DNA from: Vicugna pacos
Taxonomy: Eukaryota; Chordata; Mammalia; Artiodactyla; Camelidae
Direction: 5' to 3'
DNA length: 64,000 bases
NCBI RefSeq assembly: GCF_048564905.1
Contig: NC_133007.1
Coordinates: 3,100,001-3,164,000 of the forward strand
Shown here: positions 23,351 through 36,429 of the stretch, piece by piece
Layout: each line of letters starts with the position of its first letter
Position numbering within the stretch: the first letter of the stretch is position 1
The notes under the pieces: generated by a model
Told to the model about the DNA's origin: nothing
Database searches by the model: none
The model's input: the letters and a program-made list of their open reading frames with translations, nothing else
Program-made: the position numbers and the translations under genes

Positions 23351-23454
23351 CCACCCCCTTTCTGATCTTCTACACTTTGGGGATGAATTCAGATATAATT
23401 TACAAAAGTTTATGTATGATTATTCATGATTTATATTATACCATTAAATAATAC

Positions 23455-23966
23455 CTTTTAATAATATATTTATATAAGCAAAATACTAGCAAACAAAATT
23501 CAATGGCATATTAAAAAGATAGTCTACCATAATCAAGTAAAATCTGTCCCTGGGTTTCAAGGATAGTTCAACATATGCAAATCAATCTGATGTGCCATAT
23601 TAAAAAAAATGAAGGCTAAAAATTATACAATCATCTCAATAGATGCAGAAAAAGTGTTTAACAAAATATAAAACCCTTTGATGATAACTCTCAACAAATT
23701 AGGTATAGAAGAAAAGTACCTCAACAAAATAAAAGTTGTATATGACAAGTTCACAGCTAACATCATGCTCAATGTTGAAAAACTGAAAGATTTGCCTCCA
23801 AGAGCTGGAATAAGGCAAGGATGTCCATTTTTACTATCCAACATAGTACTGGAAGTCACAACCAGAACAATTAGGCAAGAAAAAAAATAAAAGGCTTCTA
23901 AGTTAGAAAATAAGTAAAATTATCTCTGTTTGCAAATGACAAGACCTTACATGTAGATGATTCTGA

Positions 23967-24004
<38 letters not shown>

Positions 24005-25700
24005 CTATTGGGACTAATAAACAAATTCAGTAAAATTCCATGATACAAAATCCATATTCATAAATCAGTTGAGTTTCTATACACCAAACTATGCAAAAAT
24101 GAAATTACAAAAACAACCTAATTTATTACAGCAACAAAAAGAATAAAATATTTAGAAAAAACTTAACCAAGAAGGCAAAATACTTTTACACTGAAAACTG
24201 TAAATCACTGATGACAAAAATTAAACAGACATAAATAAATGGAAAGACATTCATATTTATAGATTGGTACAATACTGTTAAAATGTGTGTACTATCTAAA
24301 GTGATCTATAGAGTCAATGATACCTCTTTTAAACTTCCAGTGGCCTTTTTCAGATATGGAAAAACAATTCTAAAATCTAAGTGGAACCACAAATATCCCA
24401 AATATGCTCTTGAAAGAGAACAAAGCCTAAGGCATCACACTTCCTAATGTTAAGCTATATCATAAAGCTGTATTAATCAAAACAGTATGGAATTGGCATA
24501 AAAACCAATACGTAGACCAGTAGAACAGAATAGAGAGCTCAAAATAAATCTACACATGTAAGGCCAACTAACCTTTGACAGGAGCACCAAAAATACACAA
24601 ATGGGGAAACAATAGTCTCTTTAATAGTTTGGGGAAAACCAGATATCCACATACAAAAGAATGAGTGTAGACTCTTATCTTAAACTATATACAAAAATTG
24701 AACTCAAAATAGATTAAAAACTTAAATGTAAGACCAGAAACCATAGAACTCATAGAAGAAAACATAGGCTAAAATTCCTTGACCAAAAAAAACCAAAAAA
24801 AACTTGTCATGCGTTCCCTACTATGACACCGAAAGCACAGGCAAAAAAGCAAAAATAGATAAATTTGATTCCATCGAACTAAAAGGCCTTTGCACAGCAA
24901 AGCAAATGATCATCAAAGTGAAAGGACAACCACGTCTGGAATGGAAAGAAGCATATTTGCAAACCATATACCTGATAGTGTGTTAATAACCAAAATACAT
25001 ATAAAACTCCTAAAACTCAATAGCAAAGCACCAATCTGATTTCAAAAAATGAGAAAAGGAACTGAATAGACATTTCTCCAAAAAAGACAAACAACTGGCC
25101 AATGGGTATATGAAAAGGTGCTCAACATCCTTAATCAATAAGGAAATGCAAATCACATCACAATGTGGAAAAAAAGGAAACCAATGTGCTATCACTTCAT
25201 ACTCATAAGGATGGCTATTATAAGCAAACAAACAAACAAAATGAAGAAACAAAACAAGATACTACCGTTTGTAAGGATGTGGGGGAAATGGAACCCTTGA
25301 ACACTGTTGGTGGGAATGTAAACGGGTTATACCTATTACGGAAAACAATATGGAGATTCCTCAAAAAATTAAAAGCAGAACTATTGTATAATCTGGAAAT
25401 CCCACTTCTGGGAATATGTGCAAAGGAACTCAAATCTGAATCCCTAACAGGTATCTGCACTCTCAGGTTCACTGCAGCATTATTCACATTAGCCAAATAT
25501 GGAAGCAACCTAAATGTCCATTGAGAAGCAAATGGATAAAGAAAATGTGGCATACATATAGCTAAATAACGGAATACTATTCAGAAGAAAACACAGACAT
25601 TTGCCAACAATAGGATGAACCCAGAGGACATTATCCTACGCGAAACAGGTCAGACACAGCAGAACAATAGATTGCATATTTATTGAACAAGGTAAGGCTT
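23455..25700 (+). repeat. LINE L1, 3' part of ORF2 and tail
   Basis: A long, fairly well kept L1 segment. An open stretch at 23678-23890 reads the reverse-transcriptase block '[18 protein letters not shown]' and 'AGIRQGCPF', as in ORF2. Then come the ORF2 landmarks 'ggaattggcataaaaacc', 'gagaaatggaacccttg'-like and 'ggtgggaatgtaaacggg', with the tail near 25.65 kb. The frame is broken many times. The 5' end of the element is absent, as usual for L1. Confidence 0.85.
23968..24000. repeat. (AC)n microsatellite inside the L1
   Basis: About 16 AC units, interrupting the L1 reading frame. Likely length-variable. Confidence 0.9.
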
Positions 25701-25704
25701 GCTG

Positions 25705-27440
25705 ATTGAGGGAGAATTTGAGTCACTTGAATGAGACATGACGGACATGGCTGGTTTTTAAACATGAGAGGCATGGCAGAGAAAAGGAATTGAAATGAGA
25801 ATTGACAAGTCTAAATCCTTTTTCAAATTATATGAAGCCTTTTTAAATCTAGTTTCTGCTACTTTTTCAGACTCACCTCTAACCATACACTTCTTTATAC
25901 ACTTTTGCAAGTTTTCAAAACACGTAATGAAGGCTAACAGAATAATTCAAATTAAATCCAATTATAAAAATCTGCTCGTAGTTCCCAGAACACATCATAC
26001 TCACTTAACTCTCTATACACTTTCCACCTAAGGCCTTCTGTCAGCCTTTAAGTATACTGTCTTGTGTCAGCAAAAATGCAGCCTCCTTGAAGCTGTTCTT
26101 AACTCATTCAGTCAGATGTGGGAGCTTTCTCTTTTATCTCCATCCCATGCCACATTTATCACTATTCAGACAATAATGCTAAGTAACTGAGAAAGCTGAC
26201 ATGATTTTGGAGGAATTTCTGTGAGGATTATGAGGAAAGAATAGATTTCGGAAATCTGCAAATATAAGCATTTGATTTCTGAGGAAGAACGAATGTTTAA
26301 ACTCTAAGCAAATTTGAAGTACCCTGTTGAGAGGACAGGTTAAATATATCAAGTCATAATAGCATGTGCGGTAGGTGACAAGATCGACTGAGAAGCACGT
26401 GTTCTTGTTGGGATTCCAGTTTTTACTTGGATCTGAATCATGTTATCCATTTCGCTTTCTAGTTCTTCTGGCTAATGGGAAATACATAAAAGTGTGCATA
26501 ATCCTAAATGTACAATAGAAACATGAGGAAGGTTCAGGATAAGGAGATGAAAGGGAACAGATAGCACTGTGAGGACCTCGACCGTGAAAGGGAAGAGAAA
26601 AGACAGTGACAGCTCGAGTGGTGTCAGCATTAAGAGCTGCGGGTGATTTTATTTAATTTTATTAATTACCATTATATGTAGTAACGTATTTTTTATTTCA
26701 TTAAAGATTATGTGCCATGTCATATAACAGGATATAGTATGTTATTATTTATTAAATAATACACAATAGTACTATATATACTAGCATATTATGTTCTGAT
26801 TATTTACTAGCAAATAGTATATACTACATATGTAGGTGCTTATGTGCATAATATATTATTCATGCATCTACATAATATATAACACATAACTTACGATTAT
26901 GATTAATATATTTAATAACAAGATTACATAACAATAATGATGTAATATTACCCATTGTATGTCTTGGTTCATGACACATTCTCATCTTAGGTGCCTGTCA
27001 GAGGTATTTATGTATTAAAATTAATATTATAAGAAACAGTTGTGAACGCATCACCCAGCATCAGAACAGGACTATTGATAGTGACATACTGTGTCCTCTT
27101 TCCCTAGCCTGCTCTTGGCCTCTTCTCACAGGAAGTAACCAGCATCCTGAATCCTGGCTTACCCTTCTCTTGTGTTATTTTCACACACACAATGTTTAGG
27201 ATCAGTTGAAACAAATGAACTGCAGGTACATGCAACGAAATGGATGAATCATACACTCTTATGTTAAATGAAAAAAGTAAGCCCTAGAAGGTAGCCTATA
27301 GTGTGCTGTGCTTTTAACTGTGTATATATATGTAAACTAAACTCACTAAATTAAGAACTACAGCTAGAGTCCAGGTGGGAGAGGGACAGATAAAAGGTGA
27401 GGTGAGCAGATTTGCTGCAGGTGAGCGAGTTCCTTTCCAG
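25705..27440. other. No gene recognised; A+T-rich DNA
   Basis: From 26.65 to 26.95 kb it is strongly A+T rich ('atatattattcatgcatc'). A short L1-tail-like piece appears near 27.22-27.33 kb ('aaatggatgaatcatacac'). Confidence 0.5.
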
Positions 27441-27789
27441 TAACATGTCATTCTCTCTGAAGCAGGAGGCAAGACCATCTGCTGGGAGTCAGGGAAGAGA
27501 CAGAGGGAAGGTTAGAGGTGTGCAGAGAGCAGAGAATGTTGACACCACTGAGTGATAAGTGGGGAAATGTGCTCACTAGAGAAATCCTGGAGGACTGCCT
27601 GGCAGTGGCAACATGGTGGACATTGATTTGTAGTCGTAGTCTCCACCTGACCTTACAACAGGTCTCTGCATTGTTCTCTCTGTGTCCACACTGGGGGCTC
27701 ATGTACAGCACCTCTGAGGTCCCTCCTTCCTGCTCGAGTGGGGCCCGAGGGAAGCCCGGTGGAGGGAGAACACAGGCCTGGGCATCACC

Positions 27790-28448
27790 CCCACTCCCTC
27801 CCTGAGAGTTGCCCCAAGTTGATCTGTCCTCCCCTGAAATCAATCCTCTGCGTGGTTCTCACCCTCATCATTTTGGGTCTGGGGATGGGGGAAGCCCCTG
27901 GGGATGCAGTAGCCCTTGGGGTTCCCCGAGAGCCCGTCCCTCACCTTGTAAAAGATTGTATTGTTGTATTTCCCCTCAGTATTCTAAGGACAAATGAGCA
28001 TGTCCGTGAGCAGCTGGGGCTCTCTCTCCATCTCTCTCTCTCTGTTTCTGTGTCTCTCTGTCTCCATCTCTGTCTCTGTCTTTCTCAGCTCCACCTGTGA
28101 CCAGCCCCTGTGCCCTCCCCCTCTTGCACCACACACACTTCTCACCTCATGCTGCTCTCAGCTGAAAATCTGGGACATCAGGTGATACAAAACCCTCGCA
28201 GTGAGGACCAGATGCAGTTCCTCCAGTCCACCAACACTAGCTCAAAAGAGAAGACCACCTGCCCTGCCCACACGTCCACTATGCTCGGGGGAGAGGAAGT
28301 GGGAGCAGGACCAAGTCGCACGGTGAACCCTCAGTCTAAACATGCTGCAGACACTGGCTCGTGGCCCCCATCAGCCCGGGCTGCAGAAGATGCTTCCTCT
28401 AAGAATGGGGAAGAGCAAAACCCTCCATCTGAGGCAGACAACACGTGA
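27790..28448 (+). other. Unassigned open frames with a hydrophobic segment and an acidic/Ser tail
   Basis: Near 27.83 kb one frame reads a short hydrophobic segment ('SILCVVLTLIILGLGMG'). At 28110-28448 another frame reads a hydrophilic Ser/Glu/Thr-rich stretch to a TGA ('EDASSKNGEEQNPPSEADN'). Between them lies a T/C simple repeat. Exon-like borders occur ('gctctcag', 'catcag|gtgata'). The order, hydrophobic then hydrophilic tail, resembles the 3' exons of an immune-type membrane receptor, but I recognise no family. Chance cannot be excluded. Confidence 0.2.
28020..28088. repeat. (TCTC)n / CT-rich simple repeat
   Basis: Repeated 'tctctctc' and 'ctctgtctc' units. Confidence 0.8.
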
Positions 28449-28516
28449 CCACGGCGGACTGTCCAAAGAAATGACATCCTTGAGCAGCTGACCAGCCCCA
28501 GAATCCCCTCCCAACT

Positions 28517-28534
28517 TGTGTGTGTGTGTGTGTG
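28517..28534. repeat. (TG)n microsatellite
   Basis: About nine TG units. Confidence 0.85.
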
Positions 28535-28984
28535 ATGTACATACATACGCATGTTCACCTGTACACGCACTGCACGTGCCTATTTTAAGCCACCTGTGAG
28601 TTTTCTGTTACTTATTACAAAAATCATTGCTAATCGTTCATCCTCAACTTTCAGGTCGGCTGCAGCCAGAGCCTGACAGGCTCCCTGGCGGTTTGAGCAG
28701 GATGAGTGAGTTATGAACCTTGGCGTGAGCAGCAGAGTTGGAGATGCCGGGGGTAGGGGTGGGGAGAGTAGAAGAAAGAAAATGCCTGTGGGGAGGAAGG
28801 TCAGGTGATGCCCGTGACAAGTGTGAGATTAAAGTGCGCGTGTTAGGAAATGTCCAGTGGATCCAATGGAAAAGCAAACAGAGAAGTAGCTGCATTTGTA
28901 CTGGGCGGAGGGAAGGGTTGGTGACGGTGCAGAGAGCTCAGACATCATTGACATGACTGAGAACCTTCTAAAGTGTTTAAAATA

Positions 28985-29065
28985 ATGTAAATTCATGCCT
29001 CTAAACTTTAAGGTGCACGAGAATCGCCTGGGGTCTCACTGAAGTGCAGGCTCGGGTTCTCCAGG
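28985..29065 (+). repeat. MER5-like hAT fragment
   Basis: The segment 'gtgcacgagaatcgcctgg' followed by 'gtgcaggctcgggttctcc' recalls MER5-type nonautonomous hAT elements ('...gcatcacctgggaacttgtt...'). Confidence 0.35.
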
Positions 29066-29069
29066 TGTG

Positions 29070-30850
29070 GGGGGTCTGGAGGGGCCATGGAGCCAGCGCC
29101 CAGCGGAACCACCGGCACCTGGTGGCCAGCACTGAGTCGTGGGAATGGCTTCAACGGAACCATCACCCAGGGAGGGAGAAGGGAATCAGGGCCCGCGTGT
29201 GGGTTTTTTTCTGCTTGAGGCTTGTTTACTTGATCTGACCATTAGATGTCAACTTTTTGGAAAGGACAGTGTACACGCAGAGAATGTGGACATGCTGCAA
29301 AGGTTTCACGGAACGTGACGATGATGAAGATGATAATGACCCTAATAAAGCTGCATCTTTCTTGAGTGGTGGTTTTACTTTCAGATTTTTCCAAACCCGT
29401 TGCCCTCACCCCACACTCAAGTGTAGCCAGAGTCCACTTGTCGGTAACAAGGCTCCGAAACGGCATCCTTGTTTACCTGCGAATATCACACTGTTCTTAT
29501 GGAGCTTAGTATAACTTAAACATTAGCATTAAAATAACAATGGTAAAAATGAAAAATAATCAAAATAATTCTAAAACACCCAAGATTGTTTTAAAAACCC
29601 TTTTCTATGTAGTGACCGAAATTTAAGTGTATGAAAAGATGAACAGCAACTTTCCTCATAAAATGCTTATTTGCTTTAAAAATAAATTAACCAGATTCTT
29701 TAAAAAACATACACCTTTAGCACATTAACGAATCAATTCAACTTAAATCCCACCCACGTTTGCAGGGACGTACATAAGTAATTACAGGCGCCTTCTCAGG
29801 GTCAGCTCTGAAAAATGCTTTCTAAGAAACTGAGCTAGTCATTTAGATGGAATTTCTACAGGTGCCAAACATCTGAAGCATCTGAATGATTGACTTCATT
29901 TTTCACTTTTCATCTGAATGTTCTTGCCTTTTGTAGAGTACATACTGACATGGCATATATCAGTTTCTCAAAACTGAGTGCATCTTAAAAAACAGAGGAA
30001 GTTATAATTACCAAACCCTTACACACGGGACTATCCTTCACAAACCTGATAATCGGAAGGGTTCAAATAACAGTCAAAAATGTAAAGAGTTCTTTTACTT
30101 CTTGTACGTACAAATAATATCAGAAAAAAGCTGGGCCCATGAAAGCTACAACTTGGGAACTGATATAAATTTGTCTACTATTTTCTATCACTCTGATTTC
30201 AACATGCAGACAGTAAGAAAGAAACTTCTTCATATTGTGGTAATTACATGAAATTCATCATTAGAAACATTTATCAACATTGGAGTGAGAACACAATCCG
30301 GGCGTTAAGAAGAGCTGTCAACCATTTGTCCCTTGGAAACTTCAACAAGAAATGCTTTTAAAATTACGTCGATCAATTCCAGGTTGTTTTGACACAGATC
30401 AGCGTTAGGCTGGTTACATCCTCATCGATGTCACCGTTACTGGTGACCTTTTGTGAAGGCCCACCTGAAGGAAGTCGCATGGCCAGGATTCTGAACAATG
30501 TGAACTGCATGCACTTTCCTCTACTGATGCCCAGAGACTGTTTTATAACACGAATGCAACATAATGTTGAAATAAAGTGCCCCTTTTAAAGACAGTGTCT
30601 CCTCTCAAACTCCAATGTTCCCAATCTCTGGGGAGAAAACTGCCTGCCCACGGCCCAAACCCTGCCGGGCAAGGCATCCTTCTCATTGTTGCTGCGACTC
30701 AGGAGAATGGGCTCGTGTGTTCCTGCTCTAATTTTAAAAGACTGTTTCTGTAACAATGCAGTAATGATCACAGATGAAATAAAAACAATACATTTGCGAG
30801 ACTCAAACGTGCAACTCTTCGGTAATTCTTGTAACAGAGGAGAACAGATC
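29070..30850. other. No gene recognised; one long minus-strand frame with a single stop
   Basis: Mostly A+T-rich. On the minus strand, 30771 down to 30373 is one frame of 132 codons broken only by a TAA at 30588-30586. It ends 'DEDVTSLTLICVKTTWN'. On the + strand the same DNA has an AATAAA near 30570. I recognise no family; it may be a decayed exon, a retrocopy or chance. Confidence 0.25.
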
Positions 30851-30856
30851 TGACTC

Positions 30857-31381
30857 TGTGTTAGATCTGTTCCTTTAGTTTTAACCTTGTGCCCTCTTTT
30901 CCAGGCTTAGTCTTGCCAGCTCTGCACCTGTTGGAAAACAATGTTGCCTTTAGCCTGACATAGACAGGAGAGCCTATTCTCGGAGCTCTGACCTTTAAGG
31001 ATGTTAGCTCTTCTGCTCTCATGTAGAGATGGCAAGTTGCAAAATAGAGAATAATCTTTGTTTTGTTGGAGGTTTACAGGGGCACCATGGCCTGAACCAC
31101 GTGGACAGCTGCAAGAACAAAGAATTCCTGCAGCAAGAAGTTTGCAACGACCAAACACACCATATCCCCTGTTTTTGTTTTTGTTTTTGTTTTTTTTGTA
31201 TGAAAGGAGCTTGTATATTGACTGGAGCAGGATGGTTCTCCAAGACATTAGTCTGCCATCCTATTGGTCTGTCGGCTTTTCAAGTCAAGTCATTTTTCCT
31301 TGCCCCAACACCTCGTCTCCTGACTTACTGGCCTGTCAGTGTGGCGAGCAGAACAAGTTTGAATTCGGTAACGTTCTCAGT
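30857..31381 (+). mobile_element. LTR-like fossil (solo retroviral LTR, class I-like)
   Basis: A segment of about 0.52 kb begins with TG and ends with CA. Its middle and end have LTR-like wording ('tggaggtttacaggggcacc', 'gtgtggcgagcagaac', 'gtttgaattcggtaac'). No internal retroviral genes flank it, so it would be a solo LTR. Divergence looks moderate to old. The ends are approximate and the family is uncertain. Confidence 0.4.
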
Positions 31382-31399
31382 AAGGAAGAGTTGGGACCC

Positions 31400-33135
31400 C
31401 CAGGGTAGGGGCGTCACACCAAGTAATAAACTGATGTCGAGGAGGACAAGTGAAACCAGTGACCTTAACTCTTTAGGTCTTTAAAGCATCCAAAAGGTCT
31501 TTAGCATCCACAATAGGGCATAATAATTACACGACGGTGGCCACTTATTTAGAGACACAGGGAAAAGGTAGGAATAAAATGGACATTTCCTGAGTCCCTG
31601 AGTGTATGCAAAGAGGTCCCAGTACACTGGCCACAGATTTTGAATTCACAGGCCGACAGCGTGAGCGCATCAGGTTGCAAAATACTAAACTCTCAGGAAA
31701 CATCAACCAAGGCTTCTCAAAACTGAAGAAAAAATAATGAATTACAGTTTGAACAAAAAACGGGGGAAACATCTGAAATGCGTCTGGTGCACATTATCGA
31801 TTTTTAAGAACGCAGCAGAGAGCCAGGGGTCACTGCAGGGTGTGTTGAGAGAGAGATGGAACCACATGCTCAGGGAGCCGGTCCAACACTGCAGTCAAGG
31901 TGAGGGTGGCACGTGCAGTTATAACGCTTTGATGAAGTTGTCAGGGCCACTCCGTCTGACAGATTCTAAGACAGACAACAAAAAATAAATATTGCCATAT
32001 AAGGACAGTTGCCAAAAAAGTAGGATTCAGAAAGGACAAATGTCAGGAGTGTATTTGGTCAAAGGCAACCAAATCATGACTAGCATGAAAAAAGCAACAC
32101 TGCCTGCTGCTGAATTTACCAAAAACGTCCACATCTGTTACCCAGGTAACGCGTGAGCAGACCCGTCACTACAAAGGAGAGGCAGGAACCCCATTCTGCA
32201 GACGGGAATTTAAGTGTCAGGGTGAGTGCAGCTCCGCTGCCCCCGGTCCCTGTGGCTCTCAGGCCAACACACGACTCGGTGCTGGATTCTGGGAGAAGAG
32301 GACAGATTTGGCCAGGCAGCTCCAGATCATGCTCAAGACGAACCAAGAAAGTACTTTAATGAAAAGTAAACTTAGGGAACTCACTGCCACAAGGTGCAGC
32401 ATAAACTGCAGACTTAAATGTGTCCAAAGGCATCTGTGAGAAATCCTTCAAATGTTGACAGACATCCTCAGGGGTGACAGAGCAAAGTGAGGACTTCAGA
32501 GGACACCTGAGATGTGCATCCAACGGGCAGCAGGTGCCTTCACAGTGGCCCCTGCAACCCAGAGCTGGAGGGACCTCGGACCCTTCCTGGAGGGTCATAG
32601 CCTTGTGCTCTCAGCGCAAAGCTCCACACCCAGCGTCAGGTGGGCTGGGCCACGCCCATGCCATCCACCCACTCACAGGTGCTCAACACTGGGACCACCT
32701 CACAGACCAGCTGCAGAAAGCGGTCCGGTGGGCGGCAGCATCCTCCTTCCCACACAAAGTAGGATAGAGTAGGTTAAGACTTTTACTTAAACTTCCGTTT
32801 TGCAGTTGTTTTTATGTTGCCTGTGTTTTTCCTAAGGATGCTAACGTTACCTCTTAAGCCAAGTAATGAGCACCTACTGTGCACACTGCAGAGACTAGGT
32901 CGGCACACGCTGAGCACAAGGCCAGGACTGGCTGAATGGAGGAACGGAGGGTACAACTGCTCCAAGTTCAAGTTCAAAATCGTTCTTTTCCCTGTATTTG
33001 TAAACGCACACACAGAGCCACGCGGCACTGGGAATGCTGCTCTCAGGATGAAACAATAAAGAAACCGTCTCCAAGCCTTAGCCTCAGCTTCTTCCCTTCT
33101 CACGGGCATTCCCACAAAAGCAGCCTCTTCTGCCC
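31400..33135. other. No gene recognised
   Basis: Short overlapping open frames on both strands only, with no matching exon borders or family. Confidence 0.45.
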
Positions 33136-33139
33136 TGTG

Positions 33140-33325
33140 GATTTCAGCTCAGATGACACCTCTTCAGGGGCGACCTTCAGGCCACTCTGTGAAATGTAGG
33201 TTCCCCTCCACCTTATCATCCCATCTCCCTCTCTCAGCGTCTCCTTATTTCTTTCTTCTGTGCTTTTTATAACTTGCTGGTCTGTATTCAGTCACCTATT
33301 TGCTGGCGTGATAGCACAGGGCGGA
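33140..33325 (+). repeat. L2 LINE fragment
   Basis: The segment 'tcagctcagatgacacctc', 'cgaccttcaggccactctg' and 'cttataacttgctgg'-like sequence follows L2. Confidence 0.5.
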
Positions 33326-33329
33326 GACA

Positions 33330-34435
33330 GTTCCACCCGCTGGACACCCTGCAGGTCCACCGCCTCTGTGGAAGGACAGGGTCTACCTGGAGGGAGGGAT
33401 GGGCTAAAAGCCTCCTCCTGTCACCCGCCGCTGGCAAACCCCTTGGGTCCGTTCTCCACCTCTGCCCCCAGTGACCTGCATCAAATACAAATCTGAGCCA
33501 CCACCACCACACGTCACAGAGCCCAGGAGACCGTTCGCAGAACTTAGGATGGCCTCTTCTAACGTTCTCCCTCACACTCTGCTCCAGAGAGGAACTCCTC
33601 ACATTTTCCAAATACACGATGATCTTTAAACTCAGATAACTTTTCCTCCTTATTCCCTGTCTCCGTCCATAAACCACCTGGACTCCAGCCCAACACACAT
33701 ACACTCCACCCGCCCTGGTCTAACCAACTGACGTGCCCATCATCCCAACCCACACGGAGTCTCAGAGGCAGAAACTCTTCCCTCTGCACCCCGCACATCC
33801 ACAGACTTAACAACAGTGGCAGCTGCATGTGAGTTAAGGCTTCTCAACAGGGACTCACACTTCCTTGGTAGAAGTATTGCAGTGTTTCTGTTTGATGTCA
33901 TTTAAACTCGGAGTTCCATCAGCCCCGGGAATCAGCCTGGGTTTGATGGGCACTAAGTAACCCAAATCGTCTTTGTCTGAAAGACTGCATTATAAAAGTG
34001 GTAAGTGTTCAGAGGAAGCAGTGCTGCCATGTTCAAACGTTCCCATGATTATAAGTAAGAATCGGGTGAGCAAAAATAGACCATTCGTACATATTTATAT
34101 CCCTGGCCAACCATACATACACATCACCTAGAAGCAGACTGTGTGCCACCCCCGAGTGCAGCAGTGGCCCTCACCCACTGAACCAAACCCTCACCCGCTG
34201 GTCTGAGTGCTGGCTGGTCATGTGGACACTTAGTAATTGAGGATATTTCAGTCCACTTTCTAACTATAGATTTTCCGTGCAGCTGTGAACAAGTCACAAA
34301 ATTCTGCTGCCCCACACACTATAGGATTTGAATGATGTGCTTTCATGGCATTTTATAAAACATAATAAAATATAGAAAAAAGGCTTTGAGGCCAGGACAT
34401 ACTATGAAAGAAATTTTTAATCAGCCTTTTAAAAA
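33330..34435. other. No gene recognised
   Basis: No family or named repeat seen. Confidence 0.4.
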
Positions 34436-34439
34436 TTTT

Positions 34440-34640
34440 TTAGACACTGCACTACAAGGTTAACATATATTATCTTGTTTTAATGTTCACAAAACTCCTG
34501 CAGTCACAGGGTCCTCTCGTGTACCTGTAGATGTGAAGAAATGAGGTGCAGAGGGGAGTCCAGCCCGTTCCACACAGCTGGGGAGCTGGGATCGGACCTG
34601 AGCCCAGGACGGTGGCCTTGCAGCCCAGATCCTTTGCCAC
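34440..34640 (+). repeat. MIR SINE
   Basis: The order 'taatgttcacaaaactcc', 'gaagaaatgaggtgcagag' and 'gagctgggatcggacctg' follows the MIR 3' half. Confidence 0.55.
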
Positions 34641-34644
34641 CCAC

Positions 34645-36275
34645 CTCGGCGTGTCGCTCAGGGAGCTGCCCCCTCTCCACCTGCCTTCTCACGGCCAGGC
34701 TTGCTGAGGGTCTGTGCTCCCACCTCTGAGCCACGCACACACCTACCCCAATGTGATGACCCCATCATTGCAGTGCACTTCAAATATCTCCTTTCCTATA
34801 AAGTCTTCTGAGATAGCTTCAATTGGATACCACCTTTTATTATTAGCAGCAAATTGGTCATGACTTTACTCTGTGATCAGAGACTTTCTAAACAGATCGC
34901 CCATGTTCAAACCACCTTGGTAATTCTAGTTTCATAGAATAGGCGCTGGTAAATATTTGTTTAAATCATGTTTTGTGAGCATCTGTCCAAAAAAATACAT
35001 TAAAATACTATCTTTATTTATCTTTTTAAGAATATATACTCAGTGTGCATGACATTCCCTGCGTGATACGAAGCATTGGAGAACTAAAATCGCTCCTGGC
35101 TGCAAACGGTCCTCTAAGGGGAGACAGAAGAGTCGGTCGGGCACCTCCGGTCGGTGCCATGACAGGAAGGAGCATGAATGAAAGGGTTCAGGAGGTGCAG
35201 GCAGGGGTTCCCAGAAGATCCGTGTCTGAGTTGAGAATAAGGATGAGTTATTCAAGGAAAGCAAGGAGTAGGAGGAAGGACAGGAAGTTGTCCTGGACAA
35301 AAAGAGCAGTTCGGGTGAAGGTTTCAGAGGTGAGGATCTGTGAACAGCTCCGTGTGGCTGAGGCAGACCCTGCCACTGGGCTTGGCTTCAGGGAGGCGGG
35401 TGAGCCCTGTGGTCCCGTCTTTCTGCCCTGAGCGCCCGGGCATCTGGCTGCTGAAAGGAGGGAGATGGGGCCTCCCAGCCCAGGGCCGTCTCTGACACGC
35501 GCCTCCCTGCCCAGCCGTCCTTGAGATGGGCCAGTGCCCAGCCCTCGGCCAGGAGCTGGGAGTGCTTTCTTCCTGAGCTGCTCAAGCGGGGACAACATAC
35601 CAGGTGTTAGTTTTCTGAAGAGAGCCTATTCCTCTTACATCGATTTGAACCACCCACCATGAGAGCACAAGCTGGCACGTCTGGCTGAGCGGTGACCAAG
35701 GGAACAAGGAATGCATTATGACAATACCAAAAACTGAAAAGCTCGGTAGAGATTCTAAATCAGTGCACTTTACTAAGTTGAAAAAGTCTGTAAAAATGGC
35801 TCATTCGAAAGGAGCCCACGAAGAGTCATTTCAGTACAAGGCTTGCAAAAAAGGATGAATTAACCCATGAACCGCCTGATCTTTAATTGCTAGATCTCAT
35901 GAATCTAAATGCCAACCAAGTCCCAGTTTTGTCACTGTTGTTTACAGATCTAAGTATGTAGCGATTTGGGCTGAAGTGCTGGCATGTACGGCCCGGTGGT
36001 AGGAGGAGTCACTCAGGACTGCATCTGTCTGTCCCACTGAAAACTGCAAAATAAAAATGGATAAGGTCATTCCTAGCAAGTCGTCTTTGATTTGTATAAC
36101 TTGGGAGAGGGGGTGGAGCATAGTTCTTACCAGTATTTTTTAGGGAAAAAATATCTAGTTTTTGATGTGGTAAGATACTATTCAGAGGGAAAGATTTACG
36201 TAAATTTAAAATAATATGTGGTTGGGCTAATTTCTTTTCTTTTTTCCCTGCAGCAAAATGTTTTTCGAGAAACAG
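34645..36275. other. No gene recognised
   Basis: Mixed composition; G+C-rich around 35.4-35.6 kb without the CpG density of an island. No family seen. Confidence 0.4.
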
Positions 36276-36279
36276 ATTT

Positions 36280-36425
36280 ACACCCGTACACTTTACAATG
36301 GAAGCTTCTCATTTGTCTAGGCCTAGGGTGTTTTAGTAACTCGTGAAGGTCTCAAGCTAGCAAGTGGCAAAATCAGGATCTGACTTGGGGCATCCTTGCT
36401 CCCAAGCCTGTGCTCTTTGCCAGCA
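36280..36425 (+). repeat. MIR SINE fragment
   Basis: The segment 'gtctcaagctagcaagtgg', 'aaaatcaggatctgacttg' and 'ccaagcctgtgctcttt' follows MIR. Confidence 0.5.
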
Positions 36426-36429
36426 CTTG

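Noticed and set aside
23678-23890. A reverse-transcriptase open frame as a live gene
   Set aside because: It is a piece of a broken L1 ORF2.
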